Positions 56,191 to 64,000 of a stretch of 64,000 bases of DNA are shown here, piece after piece; position 1 is the first letter of the stretch, and every line of letters starts with the position of its first letter. This DNA comes from Diatrype stigma (taxonomy: Eukaryota > Ascomycota > Sordariomycetes > Xylariales > Diatrypaceae). The stretch covers positions 1 through 64,000 of the forward strand of contig JAKJXP020000020.1 of NCBI GenBank assembly GCA_022225965.2, written 5' to 3'. The position numbers and the translations under genes are program-made. The notes beneath the pieces were generated by a model that searched no databases, was not told the origin of the DNA, and worked only from the letters and a program-made list of their open reading frames with translations.

Positions 56191-57564
56191 ATGGCGTTCC
56201 CATTCAAGATCGTAGAACACACGGTCCCAGCGCAGCACGTGCGGGAGTGGCCGCGGGCAACGGCCAACTCGCAGGAAGACGTGCTGTACATCCACGTGAA
56301 GCAGTACATCCCCCTAGACAACCCGGACCCGCAGCCAGGCGACGTGACCATCATCGGGGCGCACGCGAACGGCTTCCCCAAGGAGCTGTACGAGGCGCTG
56401 TGGGCCGAGCTGCACGCGCGGACAACCTCCTCTCCAGCCTTCCGCATCCGCAGCATCTGGATCGCAGACGTGACGAACCAAGGCCGCAGCGGGGCGCTGA
56501 ACGAGGCGCTCCTCGGCGACGACCCGTGCTGGCACGACCACGCGCGCGACCTGCTGCACCTGACGAACGTGTTCCGGGACGCGATGCCGCGCCCCCTCGT
56601 CGGCGTCGGCCACTCGTTCGGCGGCAACATCCTGACGCACCTGTCGCTGCTGCACCCGCGGCTGCTGACCACGCTGGTGCTGCTCGACCCCGTCATCACG
56701 CACTTCACCTTCCGGCGCATGGGCGCGGGCATCGGCCCCACGCGCTCCTCCACCTTCCGCCGCGAGACCTGGCCGTCGCGCGACGCTGCCGAGGCCTCCT
56801 TCCGCCGCTCGCCCTTCTACTCCTCGTGGGACCCGCGCGTGCTCGACGCCTGGTGCGCCCACGCCATCCGCGACACGCCCACGGCGCTGTTCCCTGGCGA
56901 TCAGGGCGAGGGCGAGGGCGAGAGCACGAGCGGGAACGAGAGCCACCAGGAAAAGCAGAAGCAGAAGCAGGTGACGCTAACGACGACGAAGCACCAAGAA
57001 GTCTTCACGTTCTTCCGCCCGCTCTGGCCGTATCACAAGGCAGACGGGACGATCGACCGGGACGGGGCGCCGGACTTCGACCCGTCGCTGAACGACAAGG
57101 TGGACCGCTCCAGCCCCTTATCGTTCCCCTTCTACCGCAGCGAGGGGTCGTCGGTACTGCAGAACCTACCGCACGTGCGGCCCTCGGTACTGTGGGTGTT
57201 CGGCGGCGACAGCGACCTGAGCCAGCCCGAGGGCCGGCGCGAGAAGCTGGCCCTGTGCGGCAGCGGCGGCGGCGGCAGCGGCGGCGTCGCCGCCGGGCGC
57301 GTCGCCGAGGTCGTCGTCGAGGGCCGCGGCCACCTGTTCCCCATGGAGGTGCCCGCCCTGTGCGCCGAGCACGCCGCCGCCTGGATCGCGAAGGAGATGC
57401 AGCGGTGGCGCGACGCCGAGCGCGCCTACGAGGAGTGGACGAGGAAGCCGTTTCGCGAGAAGACGACGCTCAGCCAGCGGTTCATGGATAGCGTGGGACG
57501 GCCGCCGGTGAGGGGCGGCGGCGGTGGCAAGAAGAATGGGGAGGCTCCGGAGAGTAAGCTTTGA
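56191..57564 (+). CDS. Peroxisomal alpha/beta hydrolase (ends in SKL)
   Basis: A single-exon gene for 457 residues with very GC-rich codons. The alpha/beta-hydrolase fold is shown by the oxyanion region GAHANGFPKELYE (56-68), the nucleophile elbow GVGHSFGGN with Ser142, and the catalytic His in VVEGRGHLFPMEVP near residue 385. The last three residues are Ser-Lys-Leu, a textbook type 1 peroxisomal targeting signal. This pairing is shared with yeast Lpx1 and with the peroxisomal hydrolase called Akt2 in Alternaria AK-toxin clusters. No other biosynthetic gene is adjacent, so a general lipid or acyl-ester hydrolase role is more likely than toxin production. The central insert at about 230-262 is Gly/Glu/Gln-rich and probably a loop. 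The ATG at 56191 (MAFPFKIVEHTVP) fits the family start. Confidence 0.9.
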   Translation: MAFPFKIVEHTVPAQHVREWPRATANSQEDVLYIHVKQYIPLDNPDPQPGDVTIIGAHANGFPKELYEALWAELHARTTSSPAFRIRSIWIADVTNQGRSGALNEALLGDDPCWHDHARDLLHLTNVFRDAMPRPLVGVGHSFGGNILTHLSLLHPRLLTTLVLLDPVITHFTFRRMGAGIGPTRSSTFRRETWPSRDAAEASFRRSPFYSSWDPRVLDAWCAHAIRDTPTALFPGDQGEGEGESTSGNESHQEKQKQKQVTLTTTKHQEVFTFFRPLWPYHKADGTIDRDGAPDFDPSLNDKVDRSSPLSFPFYRSEGSSVLQNLPHVRPSVLWVFGGDSDLSQPEGRREKLALCGSGGGGSGGVAAGRVAEVVVEGRGHLFPMEVPALCAEHAAAWIAKEMQRWRDAERAYEEWTRKPFREKTTLSQRFMDSVGRPPVRGGGGGKKNGEAPESKL

Positions 57565-58283
57565 GTTGATTCGATGTGTGATGTATGGTGGTCGGTAGTG
57601 GTAGTGGTAGTAGTAGTGGTGATAATGATGGTAGTAGGAAACATTTACATAGATACGGACCTACATAGAGGATCAATCTAGAATATGACCACGATACGCT
57701 TGCGATGTCTATCCAATATGGGTATCACAAGATACCCCAGTCCAACTACTTAACCATGACTGTAGAAGTTAATACCAAGGGTCAGTGTCATGGTCCGGGG
57801 TGACACGCAGTTATCCCTCAGTCTCTCTGGTATCGACGTATGCAACTCGGCTTTCAAGAAGGACGCCCCGCCCATCGAGACATGTCAACAATACGTCTGA
57901 TCAAACTTCACGTATCACGCGTTCACGCAAGGACTTCCTGCCCTCAGAGATCAGAGATATTCATAGCATGCTTTCAGTTGAAGCTTTTGTGTTTATGCCT
58001 GCCGGCGGTTGGTGGAGTATAAGCTACGTAATTGGCGTAACTGCTCGTAAGCTACATGATTGTTCGTGATTCATCCTTCGTAGTAGAGACCTCTCCATGC
58101 AACTGCCGGATACATCGTCCTCCGTCATCATTCATTCCTCAGTAAAGACCTTGCCATGCAAATGCCATGCAAATGCCATGATAGCCAAGTAACTCCTGCA
58201 AATGCAATCGTGATTTCTTCCTTCATTCCGTTCCTGCGAGCCGTTCAGAGGTTGCCAGAGGTGCAGTAGACAGGAGTCTACTG
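57565..58283. other. Intergenic region between convergent genes
   Basis: The 3' flanks of the hydrolase (+) and the NUDIX gene (-). A GTAGTGGTAGTAGTAG-type run lies just after the hydrolase stop (57590-57640), and CATGCAAATGC repeats lie near 58155-58180. No gene is supported. Confidence 0.55.
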
Positions 58284-58904
58284 CTACTGGTTCGGTTGTG
58301 GGTGGTGCTCGTCATGGTTTCTCTCCTGAACATCCGAAAGGTGGTGCATGTTCACAGAAACCAAAGCCTCGCTGACAGCCCGTTTCACCGACTCCGTCGC
58401 ACCAAGGCTGGAGACCATGTCCTCGTCGATCCAGTACTGGGAAGTGTACTCGTCGGTCTTCAAGCGGAAGGCATCGAGGTCCTCCACCTCGACCACGTAG
58501 TTAATCATGTAAACCACCTTGTTTACGACGAGGTCCTCACCTCCCGCGGGGTTGGCCACTAACTTAGTCTCCTCATCTTTGCCACGGTATGCGTAGTCCA
58601 GCTGCTCGAGGACTCGAGTGACTTTGAGGTTGGTCTTGTCGAAGACAAGACGCTCGATGGCAGCCTTGACGTTGAGATCGGTAGGCTCGATTTGGCCACC
58701 CGGCAGGTGCCAGATGCCCGGATAGTGGTCGGTGTCCTCGGTGCGTCGGACCAGTAGGACAGCTGGCTTTCCCGGTCTGTTGAGCTGCCCGGTTCTCTGG
58801 GCGATGGCAACTCCAACACAGAACGTATCGGGCGTGGGTTGACCGATGCCGATAAGCTTGCCCAAGCTCTGGGCGGTGTAGCTAATATAGCCACCTGGCT
58901 CCAT
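58284..58904 (-). CDS. NUDIX-fold protein with degenerate catalytic box
   Basis: A single-exon gene for 206 residues starting MEPGGYISYTAQSLGKL. The NUDIX fold is recognised from FCVGVAIAQRT, the strand VLLVRRTEDTD, and YPGIWHLPGGQIEPTD (61-76), the conserved lead-in to the NUDIX box. The box itself should read Gx5Ex7REUxEExGU. Here it is G70, then D76 in place of Glu, then ERLVFDKTN in place of REUxEExG, so the metal-binding glutamates are largely missing. The protein probably lacks normal pyrophosphohydrolase activity. It may bind a nucleotide as a sensor or act in another way. The C-terminus is His- and Asn-rich (NHDEHHPQPNQ). Upstream is a 13-bp tandem repeat in the promoter. Confidence 0.85.
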   Translation of the reverse strand: MEPGGYISYTAQSLGKLIGIGQPTPDTFCVGVAIAQRTGQLNRPGKPAVLLVRRTEDTDHYPGIWHLPGGQIEPTDLNVKAAIERLVFDKTNLKVTRVLEQLDYAYRGKDEETKLVANPAGGEDLVVNKVVYMINYVVEVEDLDAFRLKTDEYTSQYWIDEDMVSSLGATESVKRAVSEALVSVNMHHLSDVQERNHDEHHPQPNQ

Positions 58905-58987
58905 CGTGGCCTGTTGTTCGGATGGTTGGTGTTGCTTTGGTGTTGGATCTTGGGTGGCACCTTAGCCAATGAAGTTGTCTTGTAGAG

Positions 58988-59027
58988 TAGGGCTTGGGGG
59001 TAGGGCTTGGGGGTAGGGCTTGGGGGT
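58988..59027. repeat. 13-bp tandem repeat upstream of the NUDIX gene
   Basis: Three copies of TAGGGCTTGGGGG, about 85-125 bases before the NUDIX start codon, in its probable promoter or leader. Confidence 0.85.
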
Positions 59028-61886
59028 AAAGATGCTTGGGCTTTCCTTAACAATAAACCTTGTTCAGATGGATGATGATGAAGATGCTGGTAAGTCTGGG
59101 GGGGTCAGGAACCGTGTTTGAGGTAAACAGGATGCAGACCAGACCAGACCAGAAGATGGTGTTGGGAAGATCTTGACAGGAAAACCTTGACAGGAAGATC
59201 TTGACAGGAAGATGGTGTATCTGACTGTTGTGAATCACCTGGGGAAATTACATACGTGGGTAGTTAGGCAACAGGGAAGGTGGCCGCCTCCTAAGCAATG
59301 CCGAGAGACTATTCGCGAATAAAGGGGTACGCATATAAGAGTTCTTGCCGTTTTTCATCCCAGACTACTAGGTTCCAGTGTCGGTGGCCCGCGTGATGTC
59401 CCCTACAAGGTCCGCAATACAAGCACTCTGCTGCATATGGCCCAGTCACTCCTTGTAACTGATACTTCGTAGGTTCAAAGATCCCGTTCAATATGGAGGT
59501 CCCGCCTTTAGATGTGTGAGAAGTTGCATTGTGACTGCCGTGTGACTATCCTGCTTCATCCACGGGGAGGGACTTCCCCTGGGAATATATACTTCTTTCA
59601 GCTGGGTATGCGTACAAGCAGCAGGTGAAAGATTAGAGAGGCCATGGTCAGTCTTGTGTGCAAACCTTTGTACCTCTGTCATATACTATTCAATCTTGAT
59701 ATATGAGTCACCCTTCTCCCGGCCTGTTCATACTTATCTCTTGATAACTACGGAAGTAATATGTTATTTACATGATAAATATAATACATTAACTTGTGAA
59801 CATACAAGAAGACATTGAATTCATGGTAACATGCCCAGGACCTCTTGAGTCAGATACAAACAAATTCTCCTTGTTGTAGCTGATATTGAATTCAAGGGAG
59901 AAACGTTCTCAAAGTATATGGTTAGAGTTGACGATGTGAATACTTATTACATGGCACAGCTGCCTTAACTGTACCAATGACGTGTGTAATAATTTCCATT
60001 GTGTTAAACATTAGTGTTGATTATTAAAAGGTCTTCTAATATTTAAGAAGGAGTTTAGCTAATATTTACTGGACAATATCCCTGAACAGGCCCCTTTGTC
60101 CATGGTGAAGATCAGAATATAACCCGTACCGTTTCGTAACAGGTTCCCAGTGCGGTATTTTCCTGATCTTGCCCAGCAGGAACAGCTCCTATCACACTCC
60201 GCTTGCCTACCTACCTGCCTACGTGCGTACAGACACTTAGTACAAGCCAGTTCACCTGTGCCTACCGTATAAGGTTGTATCGATACTGGCCGAGTATTCT
60301 ACTGCCAGCTGGTCTGTTGCCTAACAAGCAGGTGAAACGCATCGCCAGTGAAAAATCGGAGACCTTGGAGGACAAACACTGGCTGGGAGGGAAGGCACAT
60401 ATGTCGGCCAGTGCTCAAGACGCTCAACTGCTCCGCATATTATGCGTTTTGTGAGTGTATAGCAGGATCACCTGGATGGACAGGCTTCACCAAGGGAAGT
60501 ACCTACCTACTTGATATCATGGAGGTATCTTAGAAGGACCAGGTGACAACAAGGTATGGCATCGCCGGCATCCGCCTTTCAAGAAGCTGGAGGTGACTTC
60601 CAAGTTTGCTCCCAGAGGACAGTGTTACGTGGAGTGGTTCAAGTCTAGGCACTCGGGTAGCCCTCAACCTAACCACAGAGCCAGTGAGCATTTCCATGCT
60701 ATAGGCTAAGCCTAACCCCAAAGGATGCCACTATAATCTTTCTGGGGCAAGGCCTCAGTAGTAGACTACATCGTATGTCCCTACTGAGAGACTACCTAGT
60801 ATACATAATGTAATATGCCTTGTAACAGGCCTGGGAAACTACCTCAGGGGGTTTTGGGCCCCGTCAGTGGCCCTAGTTGCTGTAGAGCACATCGTAACTA
60901 TTTTAACAGATCACGAAGCAACATGGCTCTTAGCAAAGACCTCGAGACGCGTAGAGCCTCAAGATGCCTATTGGAAGCAGATTCGTCGTGAAGCGTATTA
61001 GAAAAAGGCAAGTCAAATAATCTCTGGGTCTGAGACGGCTGAGCTGAGAGTATGCTTACCTCCTTAATACTCCGAGGACCCGTTCAACCTAACGCCACTT
61101 CCGTTGACGCAGCCTGGCGGCAGGCGGTAGGTAGATGTCGTCCTTGAATTTATTATTTCGCGCATTGATAGCCATAGCTCACCGAATGTGCATTCAGGAC
61201 TGCTGAGCCCTGTTTCCTACGCTGCCGAGTCAAGACGCTTCGATCGACCCAACAGCCCAGTACCTACCTACCTACCAAGAAGTAGCTTATGGGGCGTCCC
61301 CTACAGCAAGAAATCTACACGGGTGACGGTCATGGCGTTAGAATAGACCACATCGAGAGCATGGGACATAGAGTACCTGGGGGTTTGCTACGAGCTTTGG
61401 TGCCCGAGGGGATAGAACAGCTGCCAGATAGGGGGAGGGAGAAGGAACAGAGCGTCGATCCACTCCGCTCATTTCACGAGCTCCACGACCGTATAGATGT
61501 TCATTCTAGGTAGATACATATGGTCGGACTTAGACATCGTGAACGCCGTCGACGCCGTCGACATCAATATCACGTACGCTCGACGTGAGACTTGGCAGCT
61601 TCGAACCTCCTGCCCCCTCGACGAAGTCTTTCACCCGAGCGACCCTTCCTATCCACCCCTATACGTACCCACCCCCTTTCCTGGCGGCATGCTTAAGGTA
61701 CATGTCAGTAAACTATACCTATATACACACCGGTTCTTAGCAACGTCACGCCGCCACACGTGTGTCCACGACGTCCACGGGGGGTGTTAGTGGACAGATA
61801 GTGGACATTAAACCTAAAGCCGCGTGGCCGGATGGAAACGGTTCATGAACGTTAAACTGTGGATATTCGTGAAGAGACTAGAGGAA

Positions 61887-61904
61887 GGGGGGGGGGGGGG
61901 GGGG
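61887..61904. repeat. Poly-G run
   Basis: About 18 consecutive G residues in intergenic DNA. Confidence 0.85.
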
Positions 61905-62517
61905 TTGGAATGAGTCTCGACCTTTGAGAGCTAGGCGGAGACGGCTTCTCATATAGCCGTAGCTACGTTCACTCGTAGGTAGATAATAGGGTCCAAGTTC
62001 CATGGACCATGTTGTTACAGGCTGAATTAGCCTTGGGCTGGGATCGAGCTTGCAGCAAGCCGGTTCCCGGTGTATATATAACCCTGGCAGAGCAAGAGCA
62101 GCTCTGCTTCTTTGCTTCCTTTTCCTCTGTGGCTTTCTATAGACAGTACCTGGCCCCTAATCACACCTTGTCTTTCCCTGCATCTATGCGATCCTTCACT
62201 CAAGTGATCCCCTATAGCCCCGCTATGACATTATCCCACGACAGAAGTGATCACGGTCTGAACCCATTCTGAGTTCAAGAGCTAGGACGTTTGTGGTCGA
62301 CAATAAAAAAGCAGGATTTATCTTCCAGGGGAGTTAGACCGTCCCTGTGAATGGCCCCCGCTCCCACGCCCCCTATTCTCGATAGGAGCCCCTAATCGTA
62401 ATCGTAAGGTGTTTGTAGTAGCAGCTCTCCTTCAACTTCACACTCCGCCTCGTCCTAGGGCTCCCCTTCCCGAACACGCTAGCTAAGGGATTGGAGTTAC
62501 GTCATGTTGAGACAAAT

Positions 62518-62524
62518 AAAAAAA

Positions 62525-62556
<32 letters not shown>
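62518..62556. repeat. Poly-A run
   Basis: Nearly 40 bases of A interrupted by two T residues. There is no preceding reverse-transcriptase or LINE/SINE-like body that I can identify, so its origin is unclear. Confidence 0.85.
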
Positions 62557-62558
<2 letters not shown>

Positions 62559-63062
62559 AAAAGGGAAAAAGACTCATCTGAGGCCAGGAAATCCCACAAA
62601 TGACACATATTCTCTAGAATCCGTAACAAAGACATTCTCACTAACAGGTATTCAAGACGACGAAGTTAAAGAGCAATCCCCCAAAATAGGCCACACCCCC
62701 TACCCAATTATCTTATCTGGCAAAATTGGACAGAGCGACGTCACGGAATTTGCGTTTGTAAGATGTTAGTCAGTCTAAGTAAGTATGGGTAATATCTCAA
62801 ACACATCGAGCAATGAATCATTTTATAAATGCAACTGAATTGGGGTTCGGGGTTGAGAGCTAAGTAATGAGGATTTACAAGGCCACGGCGATGCTCTCAT
62901 GGCATGGATAAGGAGATTTGAATACAAGGCTAGGATAGAAGTTCCCAGAACTTAGCCCCTGAAACCCGAAAAAATTATCTTTCAGAACATTTATCAAACG
63001 CATAGGATGAATTCCTATCAGATTCCATACTAAGTAGCTAGGTAGAGGCTGGAGGGGGCTAC

Positions 63063-63574
63063 CAGGGTGTTACGCAACGCAATCCACTGCAACCAGGACC
63101 TTGGATTTAGTGGATTGCCGTTGCGTAATGGCAACCAAATTGCAATGGAATTGCACGGTTGCAATACCCTAAAGTAAAGGTGTATATAAAGGTTGTACGA
63201 TAAACTTTTGGTGTTTAGGAGCCCGTATGCGTTAGGATATACGTATTCGAAGCGTATCTTTTACCTTTCCGACCCATATTACGCCTTAATACCTTTTACC
63301 CCCCCCCCCCCCTTTATTTTTTTTTCCTTTCCCCCTCTTACCTTCCAGCGCCCGGACCCTTTATTTTTAACCCTTACTAGTTTCGATAACGTAGCGGTGC
63401 CTAGGTGTATACTAACCACAAATCACCAGCCATTATAACGCTGCAACCGTTACGCAACGAGGAAGCTATCGTGGATTGCATTGCAGGTTGCGCAATTTCG
63501 GAAAAATCCCGAATGGATGGATTGCAAGAGCTGGTGGCCATCACGTTGCAGTAGTGGCGTTGCGTGATACCCTG
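63063..63574. mobile_element. hAT-type MITE with terminal inverted repeats and target duplication
   Basis: The left end CAGGGTGTTACGCAACGC (from 63063) matches the reverse complement of the right end, CAGGGTATCACGCAACGC (ending 63574), at 16 of 18 positions; weaker similarity continues through CACTGCAAC/TACTGCAAC. The flanks are an 8-bp target duplication with one mismatch: GGGGCTAC (63055-63062) and GGGACTAC (63575-63582). CAGGG ends with 8-bp duplications are diagnostic of hAT transposons. The interior has further CGCAAC/GTTGCG motifs in both directions near each end (about 63070, 63120, 63451, 63487 and 63559), like the subterminal repeats bound by hAT transposases, plus a poly-C run. At 512 bp with no open frame, it is a non-autonomous element that depends on a transposase elsewhere. 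Confidence 0.85.
63300..63312. repeat. Poly-C run inside the MITE
   Basis: About 13 C residues in the centre of the hAT-type MITE, followed by T-rich DNA. Confidence 0.8.
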
Positions 63575-63582
63575 GGGACTAC

Positions 63583-64000
63583 ACTGGAATAGATACATAA
63601 TCTATGTGGGGCTTTATCCCCCCTATCCTAACAACATTCAGCATAATCTTGACAATATTTTGTAGAGCGATCTTGTAGATGCATTTCCCTTCCCCTCCCC
63701 CTTTTATTCGTATTCCACACAACAAAACACCAAAGAGCAACGGTAACACGCAGCCAACGACAAACCACAACGACTAATCACGATTATCAAAGAGACAGCT
63801 CTCAAGCATAAGTCATATGAGCAATCTGAGAGCAATGAAAAGATGCTGATATCATCATATTGAGTAAGAGGTACAATCGTATAGTGACTACCGGAAGTCG
63901 ATGATGTATTAAAGTAGCGTGGTGGCAAGAAACACAAATTGACCAGTCTATCTACCGCAACTAAAAAGCATCCCGTGGTACCGGAAGGGGGGAGGGGAAA
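63583..64000. other. Right-edge sequence
   Basis: No gene or repeat supported. Small minus-strand frames at 63579-63937 have no motif. Confidence 0.5.

Larger units (their letters stand above)
58905..63062. other. Gene-poor, partly AT-rich region before the MITE
   Basis: No supportable gene in about 4.2 kb. The DNA at 59690-60070 is clearly AT-rich. A minus-strand frame at 59309-59491 encodes a Cys/His-rich piece (AECLYCGPCRGHHAGHRHW) that may be a relic. A TATATATA element with a CT-rich tail near 62075-62130 looks like a promoter without a gene. Homopolymer runs lie at 61887-61904 (G) and 62518-62556 (A). Confidence 0.5.

Noticed and set aside
56247..57491. 414-codon Arg/Ala-rich frame overlapping the hydrolase
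   Set aside because: It is the shifted reading of a very GC-rich gene. The extreme Arg/Ala/Pro content is typical of such shadows.

Overview
The window is nuclear DNA of a filamentous ascomycete (Pezizomycotina, probably Sordariomycetes). The evidence is short GT-AG introns of 50-240 bases with CTAAC/CTGAC-type branch sites, CT-rich leaders before start codons, GC-rich third codon positions, and fungal housekeeping families: HIR1, MED7, KRE2/MNT1-type GT15, CAP59-type GT69, and a LAMTOR1/Ego1-like protein. I see no bacterial-style operon, rRNA, convincing tRNA or CRISPR array. The species cannot be fixed from the sequence alone.

Left part (1-25 kb). A partial pogo/Tigger-like transposon end lies at the left edge. 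Then come a GT69 mannosyltransferase (+), and on the minus strand a small Lys/Ala/Pro-rich protein split into tiny exons, a fungal protein-kinase-like gene in five exons, a DEDDh (REX/ISG20-like) exonuclease with two C2H2 fingers, a GT15 mannosyltransferase, and the histone chaperone gene HIR1.

Middle part (25-43 kb). This part is gene-poor. It holds the remains of a short-chain dehydrogenase, a second decayed reading frame, an unrecognised 386-residue protein (+), a LAMTOR1/Ego1-like lipid-anchored TORC1 adaptor (+), a 110-residue Cys-rich protein (-), and a 7.3-kb stretch with no supportable gene.

Right part (43-64 kb). An F-box protein (+) is followed by a divergent pair, a ZNF830-like spliceosome-associated protein (-) and Mediator subunit MED7 (+). 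Next come a 61-residue Cys-rich protein (-), a large disordered protein with a PUA/ASCH-like core (-), an alpha/beta hydrolase ending in a peroxisomal SKL signal (+), and a NUDIX-fold protein whose catalytic box is degenerate (-). The last 5 kb are gene-poor and contain a well-defined 512-bp hAT-type MITE with an 8-bp target duplication.

The genes do not form one pathway. Chromatin and transcription (HIR1, MED7, F-box), RNA processing (ZNF830-like, REX-like) and Golgi mannosylation (GT69, GT15) are simply interspersed. I found no convincing new multi-gene system. The best leads are the kinase-like gene whose exon 3/4 junction creates a stop, the hAT MITE, the degenerate NUDIX protein, the two small Cys-rich proteins, and two decayed genes.
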